Positions 55,968 through 64,000 of a stretch of DNA of 64,000 nucleotides are shown in pieces; the first letter of the stretch is position 1, and every line of letters starts with the position of its first letter. Source of the DNA: Bacteroidales bacterium (GTDB lineage: Bacteria; Bacteroidota; Bacteroidia; Bacteroidales; Bacteroidaceae). The stretch covers positions 1-64,000 of the forward strand of contig SUXN01000010.1 of assembly GCA_015060965.1 (NCBI GenBank), given 5' to 3'. Under the pieces are notes generated by a model. That model saw only the letters and a program-made list of their open reading frames with translations. It searched no databases and had not been told where the DNA came from. Both the position numbers and the translations under genes were made by a program.

Positions 55968-56858
55968 TTATTTCCTTCCGAAAACGGAGAAGTGAACATA
56001 TCTCTTTGGATTCTCCTTGAGGTCCTCAAGCAGTGCTGTGGCAGCCTCGCAGGTGTTGTTCAGTTTTGTGTAGAGTGTACTGTCCTTCAGGAGCATTCCT
56101 GCAGTGCCTTCGCCGTTGTTCAGTGCGGCTGTCAGCTGTTCGATGTTGCTGAGCGAAGCCTCAAGTGATGCAACAATCTTCTGGTACTCGATTTCATTGA
56201 GTTTCTCCGACAGCTTCAGCATCTCGTCCTCAAGCGCCACGAGCTTCTCGCCGGCTGTGGCAATGTCGCCCTTGAGCATCTTGTTCAGTTCTGCCGATGT
56301 GCTGTTGAGCTGTGTCGTCAACTGCTCCACGTTGTTTAGTGTGTTGTTGATTGCCGGGTTGGCAAGTATGGTGTTGAGCGACAACAGTATCGAGTCAACC
56401 TTTGGCAACATGTTGTTGAGTGTGGGAATCATCTTCGCAGCCTCTCCCATCGCGCCGCTGTTCAATCGGCCGTTGAGGGTGTCTCCTGCAGCAATGATTC
56501 TGTTGCCTTTTGCCAGCTTTATGTTTATCGTACTGCTTCCGAGCAGCTCTGTCTCAATCTCGGCAATGCTTCCTTCGGGAATCTGCAACCTGTTGTCCAC
56601 TGTGATGAGTACGTATGCCCCGTCCTGTGATTTGAAGTCGTAGTTTATGTCCTGTACGTTGCCCACCTTGTAACCGTTGATGAATACGGGGCTTGAATTC
56701 ACTATCTCGCCTATGTTGTCGAATTTCACGTAGTAGTTGTTTCCTTCATCTATCAGGTTCACACCCTTGAAGAAGTTTATGAGAAGGTAGATTATGAGCA
56801 ATGAGAGTATACCCAGGAAACCTACCCACAATTCACGTGCCAATGTCTTGTTCTTCAT
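55968..56858 (-). CDS. MlaD-type MCE-domain protein
   Basis: The 296-residue protein has one N-terminal membrane helix (LWVGFLGILSLLIIYLLINFF), an MCE domain (about 40-120, YVKFDNIGEIVNSSPVFING and IPEGSIAEIETELLGSSTINI), and a long helical C-terminal part with coiled-coil potential. MCE proteins are the periplasmic lipid-binding part of ABC-type lipid transporters; the MlaE/F partners are not in this window. It lies 3 bp downstream of the amidase gene, so the two form an operon. Confidence 0.87.
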   Translation of the reverse strand: MKNKTLARELWVGFLGILSLLIIYLLINFFKGVNLIDEGNNYYVKFDNIGEIVNSSPVFINGYKVGNVQDINYDFKSQDGAYVLITVDNRLQIPEGSIAEIETELLGSSTINIKLAKGNRIIAAGDTLNGRLNSGAMGEAAKMIPTLNNMLPKVDSILLSLNTILANPAINNTLNNVEQLTTQLNSTSAELNKMLKGDIATAGEKLVALEDEMLKLSEKLNEIEYQKIVASLEASLSNIEQLTAALNNGEGTAGMLLKDSTLYTKLNNTCEAATALLEDLKENPKRYVHFSVFGRK

Positions 56859-56861
56859 ATC

Positions 56862-58019
56862 TTATTTCTGTTTTTTCTCTTTATAAATCCTTATAGCCTC
56901 GTTTGTGTTCACCTTCTTGCCGTCGATGAATGCGATGATGAATGCCTGGCTGAATTTTTTTGATATCTCTTTTTTCTTTTTCAGAATCTCGTTGTAGTCT
57001 GTGCTCTCGCCATAGGTGTACTTGTACCAGCTGCCCTCCTTGAAGTAGTTGGCCTTGACACCCTTCAGCCGCTTGTCGTTGCTCTTGAGCTTTTTGTCTG
57101 TGGCAAATATCTGCACCTTGAATACCGGTGTGCCGCTCTCGGCTTTGGGCTGGCTTTTGATTGCGGAAGTTTCATCAGCTTTCTTGTCAGACTTTTTTGT
57201 AATCTTGCTTGTACTGCTCTGCTGCTTGCCGTACAGGTTGTAGTACTCCTTGAATCCCTCAAATATACCCTTTGCAAGTTTCCTCTGTCCCTCCTTTGAG
57301 GCAATGAATTTCTCCTCTTCGCGGTTGCTTATGAAGCCGAGCTCCACAAGTATCTTTGGCATCACGGTCCTGTGCAGTACCAGGAATCCGGCCGATGATA
57401 CACCTCTGTTGTAGAGTTTGCTGTTCTTGACCATTCCTTTCTGCACCATCTGCGCAAGTTCTGCGCTGCGCTCCATGTCCTGGCCCCTCATCAGTTCGAA
57501 TATGATGTAGCTCTCGCTTGAGCGCGGGTCGAATCCTTTGTATATCTCCTCAAAATTCTCCTCCGACAGAATCACCTCATTCTCGTACATTGCGGCAGCT
57601 TTCGCTTCGGCACTGCTTCCCGCTCCCAGGGTGAAGGTCTCACAACCTTTTGCGCTCCTGCTTTTTGAGGCGTTGGAGTGTATCGATATGAAAAGGTCGG
57701 CATTCGCGTCGTTGGCGATATTGGCGCGTTTTACAAGCGGAATCTGCACGTCTGTGGTGCGTGTGAAGATGATTCTCACCTCGGGGTATTCCTCTTCTAC
57801 CATCTCGGCAAAGAGCTTTGACACCTTCAGGTTTATATCCTTCTCCTTTGCGCTTTTGCCCAGTGCTCCAGGGTCTACACCTCCGTGGCCGGGGTCAATG
57901 ACCAAGGTGAACGGTTTTTCCTTGCTCTTCTGCTTTTTCTGGGCAAATGCTCCGCTAAAGGCAACAAGCAGCAGCAATATCGTTAACGCGCTTCTTATGG
58001 CTGTTGTTCTGAAATTCAT
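56862..58019 (-). CDS. N-acetylmuramoyl-L-alanine amidase
   Basis: The 385-residue protein has a signal peptide (AFAQ) and an Amidase_3 domain (about 35-260): TLVIDPGHGGVDPGALG (zinc His), FISIHSNAS (second zinc His), and ILVELGFISNREEE with the catalytic Glu. It cuts the stem peptide from peptidoglycan during cell separation. The last 100 residues (FKVQIFATDKKLKSNDKRLKG; FKEGSWYKYTYGEST) look like a SPOR-type glycan-binding module. Length is normal for the AmiC-like enzymes of the order. Confidence 0.92.
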   Translation of the reverse strand: MNFRTTAIRSALTILLLLVAFSGAFAQKKQKSKEKPFTLVIDPGHGGVDPGALGKSAKEKDINLKVSKLFAEMVEEEYPEVRIIFTRTTDVQIPLVKRANIANDANADLFISIHSNASKSRSAKGCETFTLGAGSSAEAKAAAMYENEVILSEENFEEIYKGFDPRSSESYIIFELMRGQDMERSAELAQMVQKGMVKNSKLYNRGVSSAGFLVLHRTVMPKILVELGFISNREEEKFIASKEGQRKLAKGIFEGFKEYYNLYGKQQSSTSKITKKSDKKADETSAIKSQPKAESGTPVFKVQIFATDKKLKSNDKRLKGVKANYFKEGSWYKYTYGESTDYNEILKKKKEISKKFSQAFIIAFIDGKKVNTNEAIRIYKEKKQK

Positions 58020-58250
58020 TTTCTGTTCTGTTACTGATGCCTATTACGGCAGACTGTGCAAAATTAGTTCAAAATCCGCGATTAATCAAAAAAGAGGGTA
58101 TCAATTAACCCTTTACCTGCCAAAAGGTACTATTTGTTGTACTAATTTGGGAAAAAATCATGTGGCATATCTTCTCTTGCTTTATGTTACCTCTTGCAGT
58201 TTGCCTCTCCACAAAAGAGGTATACAATGCTAAAATACCCTCCTAAAGTA

Positions 58251-58280
58251 TTGCGTCACTCATATTTTTTTGTATTTTCG
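58251..58280 (+). promoter_or_regulatory. Promoter of malQ
   Basis: TTG (58251-58253), 19-base spacer, TATTTTCG (58273-58280), a TTCG variant of the -7 box. The remaining 58020-58250 gap shows no other feature. Confidence 0.45.
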
Positions 58281-58319
58281 CAAGGCTTAACTCATATTTA
58301 AAAAAGTTCAAAAAAATAT

Positions 58320-61007
58320 ATGAAATTCATAGAGTTCAACATTCGTTACGAGGCTCCCGAGGGTGGTACAATCTACCTGCGTTATTCCCTTGACGACAAT
58401 GGTAACAAAACCGAAGGTGTCTTGTCGCTGCGCGAGGTTCAGCACGGTCTGTGGCAAGGCTCAATGGAGGTGAGCGAGGATTATGACCACATCCTTTACG
58501 GATACGAGCTCTTGCTTGACGGCGAGAGTGTCGCTAACGAGTGGGCATACACACCGCACCGTCTCCGTTTCAACTGCGTGAACCGCAATTATATCGTCAA
58601 CGACATGTGGCTGGAGTCCCCCGTTGGCTATTACGAGCAGACCAACCTGTTCCGCTTCTTCGACAAACGCGGCATCACGCTCGACGAGCCGAGCATCAAC
58701 TGGTATAACCGCAGTGTCACCTTCTCACTTTATGTGACAGGCCTGCGCAAAGGCGAGCGCCTCTATCTTGTAGGCGACAACATCGTGCTTGGTGGCTGGG
58801 ATCCCGCAAAGGCTCTGCCTATGCAGCAGCGTGTCCCTAACCGCTGGAGTGTCACATTTGATGTAGAGTCAATATGGAGCGGCTCTCTCTATTATAAGTT
58901 CATTGCAGTGGATAAAGAGGGCAACGTGCGTTGGGAAGAGGGTGAGAACCGCCATACCCTGCTTCCTGATTTCGAGGCAGGAACAAACTATTTCTACCAG
59001 CTTCCCGAACTGAATTTCGACTCTCCCAAGCTGCGCATTGCAGGAACGGTTATCCCGCTCTTCTCTCTGCGCTCGGCCCACGGCTGGGGCATCGGCGATT
59101 TCGGTGACATAAAACTCGCTGTCGACTGGCTCTCAATGACCGGACAGAATATCCTTCAGCTGTTGCCTGTCAACGACACAACCGTCTGTGGCGGCAACGA
59201 GGATTCTTACCCATACAACTGCGTGTCGGTGTTCGCCCTGAACCCCATATACGCCGATATGTCCGTTCTCCCCACGCTGGCAAGCGAAAAGCGCAATGCC
59301 TATTACAGCAAGGAGAGCGCGAAACTGAATGAAATGCCTGTGGTGAAATATTCACAGGTCTACAGGCTCAAGATAAAGTATCTGCGCGAGCTCTTCGACG
59401 AGGTGGGTTCCGAGGTCCTTTCAAGCGAGGGTTACCGTGCCTTTGAAAAGGAGCAGGAGCAGTGGCTCAAGCCTTACTGTATCTTCCGTTTCCTCTCGGC
59501 GCGTCTGCATTGCAATATCTGGGATTGGAAAGATTACCCCTACTACGACAATACAACATGGGAGCGTGTACAGGCCGAATATTCCGATGCGGCACGCGAG
59601 GTCCACTTCTACAGCTATGTGCAGTATCTGCTCTTTACACAGCTCAACGATGCGCATCTGTACGCGAACAGCAAGGGAGTCGCACTCAAGGGTGATATCC
59701 CTATCGGCGTTGCCCCTAACGGTGTCGACGTGTGGTGCGACAGAGAGCAGTTCAATCTGCAGGTATCTGCTGGTGCACCGCCTGACATGTTCTCGGCCGA
59801 CGGTCAGAACTGGGGCTTCCCCACATATAACTGGAAAGCTATGGCTGCCGACGGTTATGCCTGGTGGCGCCGCCGTCTGCAATATATGTCCAAGTTCTTC
59901 GATGCCTACCGCATTGACCATGTTCTCGGTTTCTTCCGCATATGGGAAATTCCGCGTACTGCAAAGAGCGGCCTTGCCGGCAGTTTCTCGCCCAATGTCC
60001 CGTTGACAAAGGCCGAGATTGAGGCAACAGGCTTCGAGTTCGACGAGAAGAAACACACATGTCCGTATATAGATGAGGATGTCCTAAAGAAACTTTTCCC
60101 TCGCAAGGCACGTATCATTGCCGAGGCTTTCCTTGACAAACACTCTGACGGTACATATACCTTCCGTCCCGAGATTGAGAATGCCAACACGTTGGCCTAT
60201 TACATATACGAGCGCACTCCCAAACTCTCCGAAGCTCTCAAGGCTGCTCTTCTGCGCCTCTACGGTAATGTGCTCTTTATGCGCGACCTCAATGAGAACG
60301 ACAAGTTCGTGCCGCGCATCTTAGGTTCCGAGACCGAAGCATACGAGCAGCTGGAGTTCGGTGACCGTATAGCATACGACCACCTCTACGAGGAGTATTT
60401 CTATCATCGTCACACAATGTTCTGGTACCGTGAGGGTATGCGCAAGCTGGCGCCTCTGCTCCTGTCGACAACCATGACTGCCTGCGGTGAGGACCTCGGT
60501 ATGATTCCGGCCTGTGTGCCCTGGGTCATGAGGAACCTGCAGGTACTCTCGCTCGAGATACAGCGTATGCCCAAGGTGTACGGTGAGCCGTTCGCACGCC
60601 CCGAGGCTTATCCTTACCTCTCGGTGGCAACCCCTTCGACACACGACATGAGCACCCTGCGTGGCTGGTGGCGTGAGGATGAGGCTGTGACACAGCAGTT
60701 CTACAACCACGCTCTCGGTTTCGAAGGCAAGGCCCCTGCCGAGATGGACGGTAGGGTAGCGCGTGCCATATTGCAGCAGCATCTGCACTCGCCTGCGGCC
60801 TTTGCGCTCTTCGCATGGCAGGACTGGATGGCTATGGACGAGCGTCTGCGCCGTGACAACCCCGATGACGAGCGTATAAACGTGCCGTCGAACCGTGACC
60901 ATATGTGGAACTATCGTATGCACATCCCTCTTGAGCAACTGATGGAGGAGCGTGCCTTCAACGAGGCGCTGCGTACGATGATTTCCGACTCCGGTCGCCT
61001 TGTATAA
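58320..61007 (+). CDS. malQ: 4-alpha-glucanotransferase with two CBM20 domains
   Basis: The 895-residue enzyme transfers maltodextrin segments (GH77). It starts with two CBM20 starch-binding modules (about 1-110 and 130-230: EFNIRYEAPEGGTIYL; VTFSLYVTGLRKGERLYLVGDNIVLGGWDPAKALPM), then the GH77 barrel: HGWGIGDFGDIKLAVDWLSMTGQNILQLLPVNDT, and DAYRIDHVLGFFRIWEIP with the nucleophile Asp533; TACGEDLGMIPACVPWVM and PSTHDMSTLRGWW follow. The plant/DPE2-like form with double CBM20 is usual in Bacteroidales. No signal peptide, so it works in the cytoplasm on glycogen or maltodextrin. Confidence 0.94.
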   Translation: MKFIEFNIRYEAPEGGTIYLRYSLDDNGNKTEGVLSLREVQHGLWQGSMEVSEDYDHILYGYELLLDGESVANEWAYTPHRLRFNCVNRNYIVNDMWLESPVGYYEQTNLFRFFDKRGITLDEPSINWYNRSVTFSLYVTGLRKGERLYLVGDNIVLGGWDPAKALPMQQRVPNRWSVTFDVESIWSGSLYYKFIAVDKEGNVRWEEGENRHTLLPDFEAGTNYFYQLPELNFDSPKLRIAGTVIPLFSLRSAHGWGIGDFGDIKLAVDWLSMTGQNILQLLPVNDTTVCGGNEDSYPYNCVSVFALNPIYADMSVLPTLASEKRNAYYSKESAKLNEMPVVKYSQVYRLKIKYLRELFDEVGSEVLSSEGYRAFEKEQEQWLKPYCIFRFLSARLHCNIWDWKDYPYYDNTTWERVQAEYSDAAREVHFYSYVQYLLFTQLNDAHLYANSKGVALKGDIPIGVAPNGVDVWCDREQFNLQVSAGAPPDMFSADGQNWGFPTYNWKAMAADGYAWWRRRLQYMSKFFDAYRIDHVLGFFRIWEIPRTAKSGLAGSFSPNVPLTKAEIEATGFEFDEKKHTCPYIDEDVLKKLFPRKARIIAEAFLDKHSDGTYTFRPEIENANTLAYYIYERTPKLSEALKAALLRLYGNVLFMRDLNENDKFVPRILGSETEAYEQLEFGDRIAYDHLYEEYFYHRHTMFWYREGMRKLAPLLLSTTMTACGEDLGMIPACVPWVMRNLQVLSLEIQRMPKVYGEPFARPEAYPYLSVATPSTHDMSTLRGWWREDEAVTQQFYNHALGFEGKAPAEMDGRVARAILQQHLHSPAAFALFAWQDWMAMDERLRRDNPDDERINVPSNRDHMWNYRMHIPLEQLMEERAFNEALRTMISDSGRLV

Positions 61008-61032
61008 TGGTAAATGATAAAACAAGATAAAA

Positions 61033-61671
61033 ATGAACTCACAATCGACTTTCCGTTCCGCTATCCTCTCGGGAATAGCTGTGGCCATTGCAGGGTGGGG
61101 ATATCTTGCCTGCACCAGCAAGGGGCTTGAGATTCTTGGAGCAGTAATGTTCTCGTTCGGTCTGCTCACCGTGGTAAACTACAAACTGAAGCTGTACACC
61201 GGAACAGCCGGCTTTGTGCCGTTGCGTTATGAGGATGGCCGTTCACGTTGGCTCAAGGCTATCGGCGAACTGCTTTTCATCCTCATGGGTAACATCGTGG
61301 GCTGTCTTCTCGTATCACTGCTCACCCGTATGTCGCCCATTGAACTTGGCGCGACGGCACAGAAGATACTTGAGTCCCGCTTGGCGATAGGCCCGTTGCG
61401 TGCCGGTCTGCTGGCGATAGGTTGCGGCTTCATTATGACAACAGTGGTGACCTTTGCCCGTGAAGGCAAGCCTCTGACACTGCTTTTCGGTGTCCCGCTC
61501 TTCATCTATTGCGGTTTCCCCCACTGTCTTGCCGATGCATTCTATTATCTGACAGTGCCTACAGTTTATACAGGGGCTCATCTTGCCGAGATTGCAGTGC
61601 TTTATCCTTGCCTGGTTGCAGGAAACTTCATAGGCTGTAACCTTTACCGTTTCATCGCTCCCAAGCTGTAA
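61033..61671 (+). CDS. Formate/nitrite transporter family channel
   Basis: A 212-residue membrane protein with six hydrophobic helices of the FNT type: FRSAILSGIAVAIAGWGYLACT, GAVMFSFGLLTVVNYKLKLYTG, GNIVGCLLVSLLTRM, the central re-entrant helix and GNFIGCNLYRFIAPKL. It is shorter than FocA or NirC (about 280) and lacks much of the N and C termini. Likely passes formate or related small anions, fitting the fermentative metabolism implied by nifJ. It lies 25 bp after malQ. Confidence 0.75.
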   Translation: MNSQSTFRSAILSGIAVAIAGWGYLACTSKGLEILGAVMFSFGLLTVVNYKLKLYTGTAGFVPLRYEDGRSRWLKAIGELLFILMGNIVGCLLVSLLTRMSPIELGATAQKILESRLAIGPLRAGLLAIGCGFIMTTVVTFAREGKPLTLLFGVPLFIYCGFPHCLADAFYYLTVPTVYTGAHLAEIAVLYPCLVAGNFIGCNLYRFIAPKL

Positions 61672-61695
61672 ACACAGCTGCATTATACAATAATT

Positions 61696-61721
61696 GAAGC
61701 GCGCTCGTTTGAGCGCGCTTC
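61696..61721. terminator. Terminator after the FNT gene
   Basis: GAAGCGCGCTC and GAGCGCGCTTC form an 11-bp perfect stem around GTTT, followed by GTCTTTATTT; it lies between converging genes. Confidence 0.85.
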
Positions 61722-61777
61722 GTCTTTATTTGGCCTTTTTGGCCTTTTTCGCCCTTTAGGGCATTTCGGTTAATCAT

Positions 61778-63997
61778 CTATTTTACAAATACCTTTTTGC
61801 CGTTGATGATATAAATGCCGGGCTTTGTTATATTCTCAATCTTGCGGCCTGTCAGGTCATAAGTGCCCTCTGACACGGGTTCAACCTCCTCTATGCCTTC
61901 AATGGCAGTGTTGTTCTCCACTACAAGCTTTACACGCCATTTGCCTCTGTTCTCGCTGGCGTAGCCGCCGATGATTGTGCTGTTGTCGCTGTTGAGGCTC
62001 AGTGCTATAGACTCGTCATTGTTGTAAAGCAATGATACTGTCTCGTCATCGTTGTACACAATTTTGAACTTTGCTGCGTTGCTGCTTTCAGTAGAAGTCA
62101 TTGTGGCAACCTCTGTCTTTGATATTGTGGTGATGTACAGGCCTGTACCCACATTCTTTACATAGAACTCGTCCTCATTGCCTGTAGGCACGAACTCCCA
62201 TCGGCGGTTGTCGCTGTTGGCAGGAACCTGGGCTGTCTTCACTCCGGCAATCTTGTTGTTGTGGTATCCGAGGCCAATTGCGGCAGATGATCTGTTTGCC
62301 AATGTGTAGTAGTTCTTGTCGATGATAAGTATCCTTGAGTTCTTGTCGGCGATAATCCTGTTTATCTCTTTGCTCAGGAATTCAGCCCACTGGCCATATG
62401 TGAATGTGCTCTGATCCTTGTTCTCGTATGCCTCCTTTGCGTTCTCAAGGATGCTGCGCAGTGATGCTACAGCCTCTTCGCGGTATTTGCCCACATCTTT
62501 GCCGTTTGTTGAGACACGGGTTATGATGCTTTCAGCGCTTGTCATGATAGCTTCAAGGGCTGCCAGTTGCTGCTCCTCTGTTCCGGCTTCAATGGCTGAC
62601 GGAATATCAGCGTCTGTTCCGTCGGCCTGTGCAGCCACCACGCGTATGTTGCTGTATCCGTAACCGGTGGGAATCTTGATCTTGTAACGGTTCGATACGC
62701 CGATGAGGTTACCCTTGTTGTTGTATACCTTGAAACCTACGGCACCACCGGCATTCTCCTTAAGCAGGATATTCACCGCGCCCGATGAGAGGCTGAACAC
62801 ATAACCCTGGGCCTTTACGCTTTCGTCAAGATAATCCTCCCACTGGCCCACGTCGCCGGCCGAGCCCACAGGAACCTCGTCGCTCCAGTCGGCACGGTAG
62901 CCGTTCACGCCGTCGCCTCTCTTCGAGGGCTTCACACGGTCCTCGAGGAACATCAGGTGGCCGCCTTTCTTGCTGTATCCCTCCATCTTCAGACGGCTGT
63001 CAGTGGCATCTGTGCTGGAGAGTGTAACATAGTAGTCATTGTAGTCTCCTACGTGGGCGTTGTACATTGGCTCAAAGAAACCCCATACTTCAAAGAACTC
63101 GCTCAGGTCCATCTGTGCGACTTCACAGCAGGCTTCGGCAAAACGCAACTGATTGAACTTGCCGTTCACGCCGCTCGTAGAACTCATGGGTTTATTGCGC
63201 AGGTGTTCGAACAGTCTTGGGAAGAATGTCTTGTCGTGTCCAATCTCATGGAAGTAGAGATAGAGTTGCCAATACATACGTGTCTTGCTGAATACCTCGC
63301 TGCGCAGAGGGAATGGGACCTTTTTGAACCAGTCGTCATAGCACACATCCATCTTTTGGCCACGTGTGGTTGTCTTTCCAAAGCGCTGTACAACCATGTT
63401 CGCGAAGAGGTTGTTGCTGACTTCTGTGCACGATACAATGTTTATGGGTCCCTGGTTCATATGTCCAATCTCATGTGCCGGTCCCCAAAGATAGCCGGGG
63501 TTTGCCTTTACCGCCTCATACGGGAGTACGTCCTTAAGTGTGCTGTACTCATAGTATGTGTAGTACCATGTGGCAAACATGTACTGTCCCTCTCCGTCGC
63601 AGCACATCATGAGGTTGTTCCAGCGGTCGGCATACTGTGTGGCGCCCATCAGCTCCTTCTGCCACTGTACAATGGTGTCCCACCAGTCAATGGATTCGTA
63701 GATGTTGTCGGGGCACACTGCAGCCACCCGGTCGCGGTGCATGTGGAACAGCACGTCGTCTCCTTTTACATTGACAATCTCGTCTGTCATGATGCTGCCC
63801 AGCATCTTCACCCAGTCCTCGTTCGTGTGGCGGCTCTTGTTAAAATATCCGTTTACCCTACCACCCTCGATATGTATCCTTACGTCTGGATAATCAGCGA
63901 GTCTTGGGCTATCATCCGAGGAATTGGTCTCCACGTCATAGTTTATGAACAATGAGCAGTCCCTATTAACCACATAGACGTTCATGCCTTTCGTCAA
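61778..63997 (-). CDS. M60 (enhancin-type) metallopeptidase, 5' end beyond the window
   Basis: The 739 residues in view are incomplete: the frame is open to the window edge with no proper start. The peptidase_M60 domain shows GPAHEIGHMNQGP (zinc HExxH) and CTEVSNNLFANMVVQRFG shortly after. M60 proteases of gut bacteria cleave mucin-type glycoproteins. A carbohydrate-binding-like region (about 390-470), a helical region (470-560), and a ricin-type beta-trefoil-like part (NYYTLANRSSAAIGLGY, about 560-700) follow, then the tail YDLTGRKIENITKPGIYIIN. A surface mucin or glycoprotein protease is likely. Confidence 0.88.
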   Translation of the reverse strand: MTKGMNVYVVNRDCSLFINYDVETNSSDDSPRLADYPDVRIHIEGGRVNGYFNKSRHTNEDWVKMLGSIMTDEIVNVKGDDVLFHMHRDRVAAVCPDNIYESIDWWDTIVQWQKELMGATQYADRWNNLMMCCDGEGQYMFATWYYTYYEYSTLKDVLPYEAVKANPGYLWGPAHEIGHMNQGPINIVSCTEVSNNLFANMVVQRFGKTTTRGQKMDVCYDDWFKKVPFPLRSEVFSKTRMYWQLYLYFHEIGHDKTFFPRLFEHLRNKPMSSTSGVNGKFNQLRFAEACCEVAQMDLSEFFEVWGFFEPMYNAHVGDYNDYYVTLSSTDATDSRLKMEGYSKKGGHLMFLEDRVKPSKRGDGVNGYRADWSDEVPVGSAGDVGQWEDYLDESVKAQGYVFSLSSGAVNILLKENAGGAVGFKVYNNKGNLIGVSNRYKIKIPTGYGYSNIRVVAAQADGTDADIPSAIEAGTEEQQLAALEAIMTSAESIITRVSTNGKDVGKYREEAVASLRSILENAKEAYENKDQSTFTYGQWAEFLSKEINRIIADKNSRILIIDKNYYTLANRSSAAIGLGYHNNKIAGVKTAQVPANSDNRRWEFVPTGNEDEFYVKNVGTGLYITTISKTEVATMTSTESSNAAKFKIVYNDDETVSLLYNNDESIALSLNSDNSTIIGGYASENRGKWRVKLVVENNTAIEGIEEVEPVSEGTYDLTGRKIENITKPGIYIINGKKVFVK

Positions 63998-64000
63998 ATA

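Noticed and set aside
62957..63955. Long plus-strand frame (332 residues) inside the M60 gene
   Set aside because: Antisense shadow of a clear metallopeptidase gene; no recognisable motif.

Overview
The window reads as chromosomal DNA of a member of the Bacteroidales, probably near Prevotellaceae/Bacteroidaceae; I cannot fix the genus from sequence alone. Support: promoters of the Bacteroidota type (TTTG at -33 and TAnnTTTG at -7), acidic residues after lipobox cysteines, BACON, fimbrillin-like, FISUMP-type, DUF3078 and DUF3316 proteins, GH92 and GH18 glycosidases, a one-piece pyruvate:ferredoxin oxidoreductase, and a zapA/rny neighbourhood typical of the order.

Layout. 1-5.6 kb: tRNA-Leu, an S41 protease lipoprotein, a DUF3316 protein, a DUF559 nuclease gene bracketed by 63-bp repeats, and parC. 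5.9-19.2 kb: a co-oriented, visibly more AT-rich block of envelope genes (LPP20-like, PEGA, seven-BACON lipoprotein, fimbrillin/FISUMP lipoprotein, small membrane protein, secreted caspase-fold protease, ECF-like sigma factor, single-pass membrane protein, second LPP20-like protein, transglutaminase/WG-repeat protein). Three positions in this block carry the same bipartite motif, GGTTACTTT-N13-CTTTAA: before the first gene, before the sigma gene and before the second LPP20-like gene. I read this as a self-controlled ECF regulon; it is the best candidate here for an undescribed system. 19.6-22.1 kb: glyS, an FKBP-type isomerase and a DUF3467 gene. 22.1-22.8 kb: nested non-coding repeats, one interrupted by a 332-bp insert with a 12-bp target duplication.

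22.8-30.5 kb: an AraC regulator, a 1323-residue coiled-coil lipoprotein behind an OmpA-family gene, a divergent small XRE regulator with a palindromic operator candidate on the ompA promoter, and tmRNA. 30.5-42.1 kb: mntP, an HD-domain protein, rny, a structured RNA candidate (possibly 6S), zapA, a coiled-coil protein, a C10 protease, a uracil-DNA-glycosylase-fold protein, a LamG/GH18 glycosidase, a conserved unknown and yidC. 42.3-50 kb: DUF3078, a cation:proton antiporter, a GH92 mannosidase carrying in-frame REP-like repeats, a 93-bp tandem repeat and a GadC-like antiporter. 50-64 kb: a MITE-like element, nifJ, a GHL10 lipoprotein/secreted hydrolase, an MlaD-type protein, an amidase, a CBM20/GH77 glucanotransferase, an FNT channel and a truncated M60 metallopeptidase.

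Themes: host-glycan and protein degradation at the cell surface (GH92, GH18, C10, M60, GHL10; several share a C-terminal sorting-like tail), anaerobic pyruvate metabolism and formate/nitrite transport, and an unusual load of short palindromic or inverted-repeat elements related to one another. Coordinates of start codons were adjusted where the longest frame began upstream of an obvious signal peptide or used a weak alternative codon.
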